Positions 41,046-50,324 are shown, counted from the first letter of the stretch. The stretch: DNA of 64,000 nt from Butyricicoccus pullicaecorum (GCA_018365995.1 JAGZIY010000001.1:124001-188000), one strand, 5' to 3'. The notes: a model not told the origin generated them from the sequence alone. Numbers and translations: made by a program.

Positions 41046-42101
41046 ATGGCAAAGAAAAGAGAGGAAGAAAATGGATTTTCCAAACTGAAGCAAGATCTCA
41101 AAACAGGAGAATTGGAAAAATTCTATTTGTTTTGGGGAGAAGAAAGCTATCTGCGTCAGCACTACTTGAATGCCTGTAAGGACGTGATTGTAGGAGAGGG
41201 GACATTTGCAGAATTTAATTTGTTTGAATTTGATGGAAAGTCCCTGACACCGGATATGCTGCGGGACGCAGTAGAAAGTTATCCGGCGATGGCGGAGCGC
41301 AAGCTGGTTATCGTGCATGACTTCGATCTTTATAAGATGCCGGCCGCGTTTTCTGACATGATGCCTGAACTTCTGCGCGATTTACCAGAGTATATCTGTC
41401 TGATTTTTCATTATGACACCATCGAATATAAACCAGACAAGCGGCTAAAGCTTCATAAAATACTGTCAGAATACGGACATGTGGTTGCATTTTCATTTCT
41501 TGATGAACGACAGCTTGTGGACTGGATTCGCCGTCGTTGTCGTGCGCTCGGGTGCAGTATCGCGGACGATGCAGCACGGTATATGATTTTTTTATGTGGT
41601 TCCTCAATGGTCAATCTGATTACGGAAATTGAAAAAGCAGCGGCATTTAGCACGACAGGAGAAATCAAGCGTTATCATATCGATACGGTATGTACCCGGG
41701 TGATGGATGCGGTTGTTTTCGACTTGAGCGATGCTATTACCGAGCATCGTTTTGATCAAGCGATTGCACTGGTGGACGAACTGTTAGCACAAAAGAATAC
41801 TGAGGTTGCAATTTTTTCTACAATTGCACGTCATATCGAGCGCCTCTATACTGCAAAATTACATGAGCAGGAGAGGGGAGACGAAAAAGAATTGCTTTCG
41901 CTTTTGGGTTCCGGCTCTCCATATTATGCTAAGCGGATTCGCGCGGCAGCAAGAAAACTGCCTATGCAATGGCTGAGAAATACTGTAATCTTATGTGGTG
42001 AAACAGATATTTCCTTAAAGAGTACTGCTGGAGACCGGAAAAAACAAATTGAACTGACACTATTGGAAATGGCAGCTGGATTGGAGCATGCACATGATTA
42101 A
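41046..42101 (+). CDS. holA: DNA polymerase III subunit delta
   Basis: The start ATG 41046 comes four bases after comEC, with GAAAGG upstream; the longer frame is inside comEC. The 351-residue protein shows the HolA pattern: KTGELEKFYLFWGEESYLRQHYL, FDGKSLTPDMLRDAVESYPAMAERKLVIVHDFD, LVDWIRRRCRALG, LCGSSMVNLITEIEKAAAFS, VFDLSDAITEHRFDQAIALVDELL. It loads the sliding clamp. The gene follows comEC as in many Firmicutes and overlaps rnmV by 14 bases. Confidence 0.92.
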   Translation: MAKKREEENGFSKLKQDLKTGELEKFYLFWGEESYLRQHYLNACKDVIVGEGTFAEFNLFEFDGKSLTPDMLRDAVESYPAMAERKLVIVHDFDLYKMPAAFSDMMPELLRDLPEYICLIFHYDTIEYKPDKRLKLHKILSEYGHVVAFSFLDERQLVDWIRRRCRALGCSIADDAARYMIFLCGSSMVNLITEIEKAAAFSTTGEIKRYHIDTVCTRVMDAVVFDLSDAITEHRFDQAIALVDELLAQKNTEVAIFSTIARHIERLYTAKLHEQERGDEKELLSLLGSGSPYYAKRIRAAARKLPMQWLRNTVILCGETDISLKSTAGDRKKQIELTLLEMAAGLEHAHD

Positions 42102-42696
42102 GATCAAAGAGGTCATCATTGTAGAGGGGCGCTATGATGTCAATACAGTCAAACAGCTTTTTGATACAGTTGTATTGGAAACAGGTGGTTTTCGGATTTT
42201 CTCTGACAAAGAACGCTTGAAAATGTTCCGAAAAATGGCTGAAGAACGCGGACTTTTGATTTTGACGGACAGTGACGGCGCTGGTATGGTAATTCGAAAT
42301 TATCTCAAAAGTACTATTCCCGGCAATTTGATAAAGCACGCCTATATTCCTGAAATTATAGGCAAGGAATCTCGCAAGCGCACAGCGTCTAAAGAGGGAA
42401 AATTGGGTGTTGAAGGCATGAAACCGGATATTTTGCGTCGAGTACTTCAACGGGCAGGTGCAACTGTTTTGGAAGGGAAAGGTGAAAATTATATCCATGG
42501 AAAGGCAATTTCAAAAGCAGATCTATACACACTAGGGCTTTCCGGTTGTCCGGGAAGTGAGCAGCTGCGTGCAAAGGTGCTCAAAGAATTGGAGTTGCCA
42601 TCCTATTTATCCGCCAATGCGCTGTTGGAGTATCTCAATACTGTATCCAGTTTAGAGGAGATTACGGAACTTGTAAAAAAACTACAAAAAAATTGA
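42088..42696 (+). CDS. rnmV: Ribonuclease M5
   Basis: Start at 42088 or the ATG two codons later. The 202-residue protein has the Toprim motifs IIVEGRYDV and LTDSDGAGMVIRNYL and the family segment HAYIPEIIGKESRKR, GKLGVEGMKPDILRRVL. It matures 5S rRNA in Firmicutes. In Bacillus it neighbours ksgA; here it ends an operon with comEC and holA. Confidence 0.92.
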   Translation: MHMIKIKEVIIVEGRYDVNTVKQLFDTVVLETGGFRIFSDKERLKMFRKMAEERGLLILTDSDGAGMVIRNYLKSTIPGNLIKHAYIPEIIGKESRKRTASKEGKLGVEGMKPDILRRVLQRAGATVLEGKGENYIHGKAISKADLYTLGLSGCPGSEQLRAKVLKELELPSYLSANALLEYLNTVSSLEEITELVKKLQKN

Positions 42697-42726
42697 TGTC
42701 ATAGAAAAATATCTGTCGATATTGCC

Positions 42727-42754
42727 TTGACAAATCAAAATAATGTAGTATAAT
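42727..42754 (+). promoter_or_regulatory. Promoter of the FMN riboswitch/ribU unit
   Basis: TTGACA (42727-42732), 16 bases, TATAAT (42749-42754). Confidence 0.82.
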
Positions 42755-42775
42755 AAAAGCATAAATTAAAGATCG

Positions 42776-42902
42776 TTCTGTTTCAGGGCGGAGTGAAAGT
42801 CTCCACCGGCAGTGGATTGATTTCGAAATCAACAAGTCTGCGCGCGTAAGCATGATGGGTGCAAATCCCAACCGACGGTTATAGTCCGGATGAAAGAAAC
42901 AG
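42776..42902 (+). ncRNA. FMN riboswitch (RFN element)
   Basis: It begins TTCTGTTTCAGGGCGGAG, has GAAAGTCTCCACCGGCAGT, ATGGGTGCAAATCCCAACC, GACGGTTATAGTCCGGATG and closes GAAAGAAACAGG, the conserved six-stem RFN order. FMN binding should favour the terminator at 42946 and shut off ribU. Confidence 0.97.
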
Positions 42903-42945
42903 GTGACATAGCAATGCTGCGAGCTTTTCTATGCCTACTTATGTT

Positions 42946-42974
42946 GCCCTAAGGAAATTTCCTTAGGGCTTTTT
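42946..42974 (+). terminator. Riboswitch expression-platform terminator
   Basis: GCCCTAAGGAAA directly followed by TTTCCTTAGGGC, then TTTTT. Confidence 0.88.
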
Positions 42975-43008
42975 CTCTAACAGGACGGCGAGAAAAGGAG
43001 TATTTCTT

Positions 43009-43626
43009 ATGACAAAAACGATGAAATTAACCTATGTTGCTGTTTTTTCAGCGATTGCCACCGTACTAATGTATTTTGAGTTTCCCATTCCATTGATGCC
43101 ACCATTCTTAAAGATTGATTTAAGTGGTGCCGTGATTCTGATTGGTGCATTTATTTTTGGAATCGGACCCGCGATTATGATGGCGGTGATTAAGGATCTT
43201 ATTCATGTAACACAAACCCAGACCGCAGGCTCTGGTGAACTTCAGGATTTTATTTTAACCTGTACGCTAATTATCCTTGCAGTATCTATTTACAGACTGC
43301 ATCGCTCAAAAAAAGGTGCGCTGATTGGTTGTGCTGTTGGAAGTGTTGCAATGTCCATTATGGCGATGATTACCAATAAACTCATTATTTTACCATTTTA
43401 TATCAAAGGTATGGGTATGAATCTCGATATGATTTTTGATATGTGCAAAGCTGCCAATCCAGCTATTGATGGTATGTCTGCATATTTGTTCTTTGCAGTA
43501 TTTCCATTTACAATGATTAAGGGAATTATTCTGACAACGATTACGATGCTGGTATATAAGCGTCTTCGGAGTTTTATTGAAGAAAAACATTTACATGCAC
43601 ATAATAATATGGCATCATCTGTATAA
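43009..43626 (+). CDS. ribU: ECF transporter riboflavin-specific S component
   Basis: The 205-residue membrane protein has six helices with the RibU pattern: LTYVAVFSAIATVLMYFEFPIPLMPPFLKID, SGAVILIGAFIFGIGPAIMMAVIKDLIH and a run through ITNKLIILPFY. It captures riboflavin for import with the shared ECF module, which is encoded elsewhere. The FMN riboswitch upstream confirms the substrate. GAAAAGGAG precedes the ATG. Confidence 0.94.
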   Translation: MTKTMKLTYVAVFSAIATVLMYFEFPIPLMPPFLKIDLSGAVILIGAFIFGIGPAIMMAVIKDLIHVTQTQTAGSGELQDFILTCTLIILAVSIYRLHRSKKGALIGCAVGSVAMSIMAMITNKLIILPFYIKGMGMNLDMIFDMCKAANPAIDGMSAYLFFAVFPFTMIKGIILTTITMLVYKRLRSFIEEKHLHAHNNMASSV

Positions 43627-43632
43627 AATAGT

Positions 43633-43668
43633 ACAGTGCTGAACAGATAAGTTCAGCACTGTTTTTTT
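43633..43668 (+). terminator. Terminator of ribU
   Basis: ACAGTGCTGAAC and GTTCAGCACTGT around AGATAA with TTTTTT after; may also stop dfrA transcription from the other side. Confidence 0.85.
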
Positions 43669-43711
43669 GTGGAACTGGCGGTTTGAGAGTTATTGCTGTA
43701 AAGCACTCCTC

Positions 43712-43745
43712 CCAACCATACAAAATTTTTATTTTGTATGGTTGG
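43712..43745. repeat. Perfect 15-bp inverted repeat
   Basis: CCAACCATACAAAAT and ATTTTGTATGGTTGG enclose TTTT. No T-tail on either strand. A second hairpin AGGGGGC/GCCCCCT lies at 43760-43779, followed by GTTTTC on the plus strand. Both are between convergent ribU and dfrA. Confidence 0.6.
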
Positions 43746-43799
43746 TAATCTGAGGATTTAGGGGGCTATTCTGCCCCCTGTTTTCAGCCAATCACTGTT

Positions 43800-44312
43800 T
43801 TATCGAGATTTTTCAAAAACAATAAACTGATATGGAATTCCTTGTGGGTCGGTAAAAATTTCACTGACATCGATTTGCTCCCAGTTTTCTGATCCTGTCT
43901 GTGTAGTAACACCGTCAACACAGAAAAAAGTATCTGCCGATTCAAATGCAGTCAAAATTCTGGTGAGATAGATACGCTTTAACAATGGTTCGAATTGCTG
44001 ATATACAGATGCACCGCCAATGATAAATACTTCGCCATCATTCTTAACAGCTGAAATTACCTGATCTATGCTATGAAAGATTTCTGCACCTTCGCAGAAA
44101 AATTCTGTATGATGTGTTAAAATGAGATTGCGTCGATTTGGAAGCGGACGTTTCCCCGGAAATGTCTCCAATGTTTTTCGACCTAAAACAACAGTATGTC
44201 CTGATGTAATTTTCTTAAAGTGTTTCAAATCCTCTGAAATGGGGTGAATGAGCTGCCCGTTCAGTCCGATTGCGCCATTCAAATCTGTTGCCACAACTGC
44301 GGAAAAATTCAT
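43800..44312 (-). CDS. dfrA: Dihydrofolate reductase
   Basis: The 170-residue enzyme has FSAVVATDLNGAIGLNGQLIHP (NADPH/folate site; Ile-His replaces the common Trp-Pro), HTVVLGRKTLETFPGKRPLPNRRN and VFIIGGASVYQQF. It reduces dihydrofolate to tetrahydrofolate, the by-product of the thymidylate synthase encoded just upstream, 18 bases away. The catalytic acid is expected around residue 27, where the sequence reads PISEDLKHFK. It is the last gene of the long minus-strand run. Confidence 0.93.
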   Translation of the reverse strand: MNFSAVVATDLNGAIGLNGQLIHPISEDLKHFKKITSGHTVVLGRKTLETFPGKRPLPNRRNLILTHHTEFFCEGAEIFHSIDQVISAVKNDGEVFIIGGASVYQQFEPLLKRIYLTRILTAFESADTFFCVDGVTTQTGSENWEQIDVSEIFTDPQGIPYQFIVFEKSR

Positions 44313-44330
44313 GCTGCTTACTCCTTTTCG

Positions 44331-45161
44331 TCATTCTGCCACAGGAATATTTTTAATCTGCGGATTGGTTTCATATGCTTCCACATGCAGATCATCAACC
44401 GTAAAAGCATAAAAATCCTGAATCTGTGGATTTAACCAAACCTTTGGCGCTGGATACTGTGGACGGGCAATCAGCTCCTTTACCAGCGGTACGTGGCGGT
44501 CATAAACATGACAGTCGCTGATGACATGGATAAGCTCTCCCGCCTTCAATCCGGATACCTGAGCAAACATCATAAGCAGAAGTGCATATTGACATACATT
44601 CCAGTTGTTGGCAACCAGTGTATCCTGACTGCGCTGGTTGAGAATCATATTCAAGGTATCCCCTGTTACATTAAGTGTAACACTCCAGCAGCAAGGCTCT
44701 AAATTCATATCCTTCAAATCGCTGAAGTTGTATAAATGTGCCATCATGCGGCGGGAGGCTGGATTATTTTTTAGTTGCCAAAGCAGATTATCTACCTGAT
44801 CCATCTTCCCTTGCGCAAAGTCATATTCCTGCGCAAGCTGATAACCGTATGCTTTACCGATTGATCCGTCTGCATCTGCCCATTGATCCCAAATATGACT
44901 GTTCAAATCATGGATATTATTGGATTTTTTTTGCCAAATCCACAGGATTTCATCAAACGCACTTTTAAGTGCAGTCGGACGAAGGGTCAATGCGGGAAAT
45001 TCTTCCTGCAAATGATAGCGATTCACAACACCAAATGTTTTTATGGTATGTGCAGGCGTTCCGTCGCTCCATTTTGGTCGTACCGGTAAGCTTTCATCTG
45101 AATACCCTTCTTCCAGAATTTTTTTCATCATTTGCACAAACAACACATCTGCTTTACTCAT
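44331..45161 (-). CDS. thyA: Thymidylate synthase (ThyA type), divergent
   Basis: The 276-residue protein keeps the ThyA layout: WDQWADADGSIGKAYG, SRRMMAHLYN, the nucleophile in LEPCCWSVTL (about residue 156), LNQRSQDTLVANNWNVCQYALLL with the dUMP-binding Asn, and SDCHVYDRHV. The usual PCH at the active site is PCC here. It makes dTMP from dUMP with methylene-THF. With dfrA it forms the classical thyA-dfrA pair; it begins 47 bases after the pseudouridine synthase gene. Confidence 0.9.
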   Translation of the reverse strand: MSKADVLFVQMMKKILEEGYSDESLPVRPKWSDGTPAHTIKTFGVVNRYHLQEEFPALTLRPTALKSAFDEILWIWQKKSNNIHDLNSHIWDQWADADGSIGKAYGYQLAQEYDFAQGKMDQVDNLLWQLKNNPASRRMMAHLYNFSDLKDMNLEPCCWSVTLNVTGDTLNMILNQRSQDTLVANNWNVCQYALLLMMFAQVSGLKAGELIHVISDCHVYDRHVPLVKELIARPQYPAPKVWLNPQIQDFYAFTVDDLHVEAYETNPQIKNIPVAE

Positions 45162-45208
45162 GATATCCTCTCTCTCACGTTTTTTCTTTTGTATCAGGAT
45201 TTTTTATA

Positions 45209-46132
45209 CTATTCACTTTCCAGCACAAGTTTATCCAATATGGCTGTGAAATATATTGGCAACGGACTTTCAAAGGTCATACGCTCCCCTGTGCGCGGGT
45301 GAGTCAGCGATAGGCGGTATGCGTGCAGACACTGTCCATCCAACTGTGCAAACCGGTCTTTCTTCATGCCATATAAGGGATCTCCGATAATTGGATGCCC
45401 AATAGATGCCATGTGCACACGGATCTGATGAGTTCTTCCGGTTTCCAACTGGAATTGCATGAGCGAATATCCGCGGTAGCGCTCCAATACTTGATAATGT
45501 GTGATAGCATCTCGTCCATTTGGCATAATTGCCATTTTTTTTCGGTCTGTCTTATGCCGTCCAATCGGCTGATGAATGGTTCCAGCATTCTCGCGTGGAT
45601 TGCCGACAACGATTGCTTTATATTCTCGTGCTGCAGAGTGAGATGCAATCTGCGCTGCAAGTGATTGATGTGCGATATCATTTTTTGCAACGACCAATAG
45701 GCCACTGGTATCTTTATCGATTCGGTGCACAACACCGGGGCGGATTTCACCATTGATACCCGATAATCGTTCTCCGCAATGAAACATGAGCGCATTGACC
45801 AAGGTTCCATCCCAGTTCCCTACCGCAGGATGTACGACCATTCCACGCGCTTTATCGACTACAATGATATCATCATCTTCATAGATAATATGGATTGGGA
45901 TATCCTGTGGTATAATGGAAATCGTCTGTGCTTCTGGAATCTGTACATGAATGATATCACCAGTACATAGCTTATAATTTTTTTTTAGTGCACTTCCCTG
46001 CTGCATGACCAGCTTGCGCTCGATCCAGTTTTGTACCATGCTGCGTGTCACACCGTCCAACTGTTCAGATAGATAGCTGTCAATGCGCTTGCCTGCATCT
46101 GCGGCATCAATCAAAAAGATTTGTTCATTCAT
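45209..46132 (-). CDS. RluA-family pseudouridine synthase (RluD-like)
   Basis: The 307 residues start with an S4 RNA-binding domain (RIDSYLSEQLDGVTRSMVQNWIE) and continue with the catalytic domain: VVDKARGMVVHPAVGN, VHRIDKDTSGLLVVAKND with the catalytic Asp, and GRTHQIRVHMASIGHPIIGDPLYG. Members modify uridines in 23S rRNA or tRNA. It overlaps the end of lspA by 8 bases, an arrangement common in Firmicutes (YlyB). Confidence 0.93.
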   Translation of the reverse strand: MNEQIFLIDAADAGKRIDSYLSEQLDGVTRSMVQNWIERKLVMQQGSALKKNYKLCTGDIIHVQIPEAQTISIIPQDIPIHIIYEDDDIIVVDKARGMVVHPAVGNWDGTLVNALMFHCGERLSGINGEIRPGVVHRIDKDTSGLLVVAKNDIAHQSLAAQIASHSAAREYKAIVVGNPRENAGTIHQPIGRHKTDRKKMAIMPNGRDAITHYQVLERYRGYSLMQFQLETGRTHQIRVHMASIGHPIIGDPLYGMKKDRFAQLDGQCLHAYRLSLTHPRTGERMTFESPLPIYFTAILDKLVLESE

Positions 46133-46595
46133 TGCTTTTTGCCGCCTTTTCCAGTTTTTCGTGCTGAATCAAATAATAGTAGAAAAACAAGATAACACCA
46201 CACACCACATAGATATCAGCTACATTAAAGACCGGAAAATGAATCAGGCGGAAGTCAAATAAATCGACAACAAATCCATGCCAGATACGGTCAATCAGAT
46301 TACCCAGTGCACCTGCAAGGATAAGATACAAACCAATTCGTCCGGTTTTCGAATAGATGAGTTTCTTATATAATACAAAGATGATTACAGCTATAATAAT
46401 TGGTGTCAAAATCAGAAACAGCCAACGCTGATTTTGCAGGATGCTGAATGCAGCGCCACGATTTTCTACATAGGTAAAGTGAAATACGGAATCAATGATT
46501 GGGATTGTACCAAGAACAGAGAGTTTAGTAAATGCCCAATATTTTACCAGCTGATCCAGTGCGACCAGAACAAGAGTCAAAATGATGATACTCAT
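46125..46595 (-). CDS. lspA: Lipoprotein signal peptidase (signal peptidase II)
   Basis: The start at 46595 (MSIIILTLVLVALDQLVKYW) has AAGGAGC just upstream; the longer frame runs back through the ileS terminator. The 156-residue protein has four helices and the aspartic catalytic motifs GNLIDRIWHGFVVDLF and FNVADIYVV, plus FHFTYVENRGAAFSIL. It cleaves signal peptides of prolipoproteins within the membrane. Confidence 0.94.
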   Translation of the reverse strand: MSIIILTLVLVALDQLVKYWAFTKLSVLGTIPIIDSVFHFTYVENRGAAFSILQNQRWLFLILTPIIIAVIIFVLYKKLIYSKTGRIGLYLILAGALGNLIDRIWHGFVVDLFDFRLIHFPVFNVADIYVVCGVILFFYYYLIQHEKLEKAAKSNE

Positions 46596-46610
46596 AAAAG
46601 CTCCTTCAAA

Positions 46611-46637
46611 AAAGGCAGGCATTAGCTGCCTGCCTTT
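46611..46637 (-). terminator. Terminator between ileS and lspA
   Basis: AAAGGCAGGCA and TGCCTGCCTTT around TTAGC; on the minus strand TTTTTTGAAGGAG follows, so the T-run almost touches the lspA ribosome binding site. It may attenuate rather than end transcription. Confidence 0.78.
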
Positions 46638-46657
46638 CCTTACACTTATTTTTTTGA

Positions 46658-49456
46658 TTATCCAACAACTTCGGCACAACGTGCACACAGGGTTGGGTGC
46701 TTGCTGTTTTGACCAATGGAATCAACATACATCCAGCAGCGTTCGCACTTATCACCAGAAGCGCGCTCGACAGCGATTTTGATGCCCTCCAAATTTTCGC
46801 CGGACATACCCTCTCCTGTTCCCTCAATCACACGGAACTTGGAGACGATACAAAGTGCAGCCAACTCATCAGCTGGAATCGAACGCAGGAATTCTGCAAT
46901 TTCGCCTTCAGCGTATACAGTGACCCAAGCCTCAAGCGGTTTGCCAATTACCTTATTTTTACGTGGCTCTTCCATAGCCTTGTTGACATCGTCATGGAGT
47001 GCAGAAAGCTTGTTCCACTTTTCTGTTGCAGAGTCATCAAATGCCCAAGTAGGATTGACCTCCGGCATGGTATTGAGTGCAACATTTGTCGGGTCATCAC
47101 CCTCACGGTGCGGCATTGCCTTCCAAATCTCATCTGCGGTAAAGCATAGGATTGGAGAAATCATACGCACCAGTGCATCCAAAATTTCGTACATAACCGT
47201 CTGAGCCGAACGGCGCAGCAGACTTGCCTTATCTTCACAGTATAGACGATCCTTGATGACATCTAAATAGAAATTGGACATATCCACAACACAGAAATTA
47301 TGAATTGCGTGCAGTACGACGTGGAACTCATAGTTATTATAGCCATTGATTACTTTTTGCACCAGTTCATTGCGTTTCATCAGCGCCCAGCGGTCAAACT
47401 CACATAGCTGATCGTAAGCTACCATATCGGTTGCCGGATCAAAGCCGTCCAGATTGCCCAGAATATAACGTGCAGTGTTACGGATTTTCAGGTAATTCTG
47501 TGAGAGATGCTTAAACATTTCCTTGGAAATACGCATATCCTGACGATAATCTGCGGAGGAAACCCACAAACGCAGAATATCCGCACCATAATCCTTGAGC
47601 AGCTCTTGCGGACTAATACCGTTACCCAGAGACTTGGACATCTTCTGACGCTCCTCGTCTACGATCATGCCATGTGTGATAACGGTTTTATAAGGAGCGA
47701 TCCCCTTGGTTGCAATTGCAGTTAACATAGAGGACTGGAACCATCCACGATACTGATCGTTGCCTTCCAGATAGACGTCCACAGGAATCGGCTGTTCCTC
47801 GCGTGCATCGATTACGGCAGCCCAGCTGGAACCAGAATCAAACCAAACGTCCATGGTATCGGTTTCCTTATCAAAGGAGTGACAGCCACATTCACACTGC
47901 ATATCGTCTGTGAGGATTTCACTCGCATCCATATCAAACCATGCATTCGACCCCTTCTCGCGGAACAAGTCTGCAACCAGCTTGATTGTCTTTTCGTTGA
48001 TGAGCGGCTTTCCGCAATCCTTACAGAAAAAGATCGGAATTGGAACACCCCAAATACGCTGACGAGAAATGCACCAGTCAGAGCGCTCCATAATCATGGA
48101 GGTCATGCGCTCCTCACCCCATCCGGGGATCCAGTTGATTTCACGACAAGCTTTGACAGCATCTTCCTTGAGTGCGTCAACAGAGCAGAACCATTGCTCG
48201 GTTGCACGGAAGATGATTGGATTTTTGCAGCGCCAGCAGTGCGGATAGCTATGCACAATGTCTTCCATAGCAAGAAGTGCATTGCCTGCACGCAGATCAT
48301 CGAGAATAATAGGTGTGGTTTTTTCGTAATACATACCAGCGTATTTACCAGCATCCTCGGTTGCCATTCCCTTTCCGTCTACCGGCACAATGATTGGAAT
48401 AGTATATTTCTGGCAAACGATAAAGTCATCTGCACCGAAGCCGGGGGCGGTATGAACACAGCCGGTACCAGCATCCAGCGTAACATGCTCACCAGTAATT
48501 ACAAGAGAATCCCGATCCATGAGTGGGTGCTGTGTCTTCATCATTTCAAGATCGGAGCCAAGAAGGGTTGCCAAAACCTCCCATGAGTCAATACCCGCAG
48601 CGTCCATAACGCTTTTTACAAGTTCCTTAGCCAGCACATAGATTTCACCATTTGGTACGCGAACAAGGTCATACTCAAAGAATGGGTTGACAGAAATTGC
48701 AAGGTTGCCGGGCAGCGTCCATGTTGTGGTTGTCCAAATCACGAAGTATACATTTTCTGTTGTACCAATTGCCTTGGTAATCACGCCCTTGTCATCGGTG
48801 ACAGCAAACTTCACATAGATGGACGAACAGGGCTCATCTTGGTACTCAATTTCTGCCTCAGCCAATGCAGTTTCATCATGTGGACACCAGTAAACAGGTT
48901 TTAATCCCTTATAGATATAACCCTTTTTTGCCATTTCTCCAAAAATTTCGATTTGTTTTGCTTCGAAATCATGGGTTAGCGTAAGGTAAGGATGTTCCCA
49001 GTCACCTACAACACCCAAACGCTTAAACTGTTCGCGCTGTGTATCAACATGCTGACGGGCAAATTCTTCACATTTGTGACGGAATTCGGAAACAGAAACT
49101 TTATCCCGATCCATGCCATACGCCTGAATTGCCTGACGTTCAATTGGCAGACCATGCGTATCCCAGCCGGGGACATAAGGCGCACAAAAGCCAGCCATGT
49201 TTTTATAGCGGATAATAAAGTCCTTTAACACCTTATTGAGTGCATGCCCCATGTGCAAATTGCCATTTGCATATGGAGGACCGTCATGCAGAATAAAAAG
49301 GGGCTTGTCCTTATTTTTGTTCATCATTGCATGATAAAGTGCATTACTATCCTGCTCCCAGCCAGCTAGAAAATCCGGCTCTCTCTTGGGCAAGTTTCCG
49401 CGCATTGGGAAATCTGTTTTCGGTAGATTGATTGTTGCGTTATAATCCTGCGGCAT
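46658..49456 (-). CDS. ileS: Isoleucyl-tRNA synthetase
   Basis: The 932-residue class I synthetase has the HIGH-type motif GPPYANGNLHMGHALN, the editing domain with WTTTTWTLPGNLAI, KMSKSLGNGISP and a C-terminal zinc finger CERCWMYVDS...CARC. It lies between divIVA and lspA, the usual order in Clostridia. GAAAGGACGGAAA precedes the ATG. No T-box is seen in the 76-base gap upstream, unlike leuA and alaS here, so control is presumably different. Confidence 0.97.
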   Translation of the reverse strand: MPQDYNATINLPKTDFPMRGNLPKREPDFLAGWEQDSNALYHAMMNKNKDKPLFILHDGPPYANGNLHMGHALNKVLKDFIIRYKNMAGFCAPYVPGWDTHGLPIERQAIQAYGMDRDKVSVSEFRHKCEEFARQHVDTQREQFKRLGVVGDWEHPYLTLTHDFEAKQIEIFGEMAKKGYIYKGLKPVYWCPHDETALAEAEIEYQDEPCSSIYVKFAVTDDKGVITKAIGTTENVYFVIWTTTTWTLPGNLAISVNPFFEYDLVRVPNGEIYVLAKELVKSVMDAAGIDSWEVLATLLGSDLEMMKTQHPLMDRDSLVITGEHVTLDAGTGCVHTAPGFGADDFIVCQKYTIPIIVPVDGKGMATEDAGKYAGMYYEKTTPIILDDLRAGNALLAMEDIVHSYPHCWRCKNPIIFRATEQWFCSVDALKEDAVKACREINWIPGWGEERMTSMIMERSDWCISRQRIWGVPIPIFFCKDCGKPLINEKTIKLVADLFREKGSNAWFDMDASEILTDDMQCECGCHSFDKETDTMDVWFDSGSSWAAVIDAREEQPIPVDVYLEGNDQYRGWFQSSMLTAIATKGIAPYKTVITHGMIVDEERQKMSKSLGNGISPQELLKDYGADILRLWVSSADYRQDMRISKEMFKHLSQNYLKIRNTARYILGNLDGFDPATDMVAYDQLCEFDRWALMKRNELVQKVINGYNNYEFHVVLHAIHNFCVVDMSNFYLDVIKDRLYCEDKASLLRRSAQTVMYEILDALVRMISPILCFTADEIWKAMPHREGDDPTNVALNTMPEVNPTWAFDDSATEKWNKLSALHDDVNKAMEEPRKNKVIGKPLEAWVTVYAEGEIAEFLRSIPADELAALCIVSKFRVIEGTGEGMSGENLEGIKIAVERASGDKCERCWMYVDSIGQNSKHPTLCARCAEVVG

Positions 49457-49532
49457 TGTACCGTTTCCGTCCTTTCGTTTCTATCTCTCTTTATCGGTTT
49501 TTTTGCGAACCGGAATGGAGTCCCATCATAGG

Positions 49533-50324
49533 TCAATCATTTTCGGGCTTGTAGTCTGCACCGAACTTTAATTCGCCAAAATCGAACCGCGCCGTTGCCT
49601 GCTCGTGCAGACGCTGGGTATCCGTTGCGAGTGCTTGCTGCTGCTGTTTGCTGGAGGCAAGGTTGATTTCCGAAATGGTAAATTTCTTTTCCTTTTGCAC
49701 CTCTACATACTGCTTCGCATCTGCTGGAAGCTCCTCGTTGCGAGGAACATGCGGCATCTTATCCTCTGCTTGTGCAGCTGTCTGCGGTGCAGCAGCTTCC
49801 TGCATATCTGCTGGCAAAGGTGGAATCGACATTTCGGTATAGTCTTCGTCACTCGGCTCAGTTGGCTGCAGTTCTGGGGCTGCTGCAAGCTTGACCAAAA
49901 TCTTTTTTTGCGCGTCATAGACCGCTGTCATCTTGCTCAGAAAATCTGCATTGTTTTTCTTTGCAAGCTCTAGACGCTGTTCCTCGGCTGCAATTTCGGC
50001 TTTCAGCTCCTTAACACGCATTTCATACTTGACCTTCGCCTCATCTATGATTTGTTGAGATTCGAGCTTGGCTTTATCCAGTGTCTCCTGCGCAATTCCC
50101 TGTGCAGAGACAAGTGCGCGGCGCATACCGTCTTCCACCGAACGATACTCATCGATTTTGTCAACAAGCACCTTCATTTTCGCTTTCAGTGCAGCATTTT
50201 CTTTCTGCATTGCGGCATAATCCTCGGTAATCTGTTCGATGACCTCATCCACCGACTTTGGATCATATCCGTTGAACATTGCCTTTTCAAAGGTCAATGC
50301 CTGAATTTCCTGAACCGTCAGCAT
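49533..50324 (-). CDS. divIVA: DivIVA-domain cell division protein
   Basis: The start at 50324 (MLTVQEIQALTFEKAMF) has CGGAGGA before it. The 263-residue protein has the DivIVA N-terminus (FNGYDPKSVDEVIEQI), a long coiled coil (about 35-160) and a Pro/Ala/Gln-rich tail. DivIVA marks negatively curved membrane at division sites and poles. Its N-terminus is usually FxxxxxGYxxxxVD, as here. It follows sepF and yggT, but ylmH, often between them, is missing. Confidence 0.9.
   Translation of the reverse strand: MLTVQEIQALTFEKAMFNGYDPKSVDEVIEQITEDYAAMQKENAALKAKMKVLVDKIDEYRSVEDGMRRALVSAQGIAQETLDKAKLESQQIIDEAKVKYEMRVKELKAEIAAEEQRLELAKKNNADFLSKMTAVYDAQKKILVKLAAAPELQPTEPSDEDYTEMSIPPLPADMQEAAAPQTAAQAEDKMPHVPRNEELPADAKQYVEVQKEKKFTISEINLASSKQQQQALATDTQRLHEQATARFDFGELKFGADYKPEND

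Noticed and set aside
46697..47204. Plus-strand open frames opposite ileS
   Set aside because: ileS motifs including the zinc finger are intact on the minus strand; the plus frames have no start signals.
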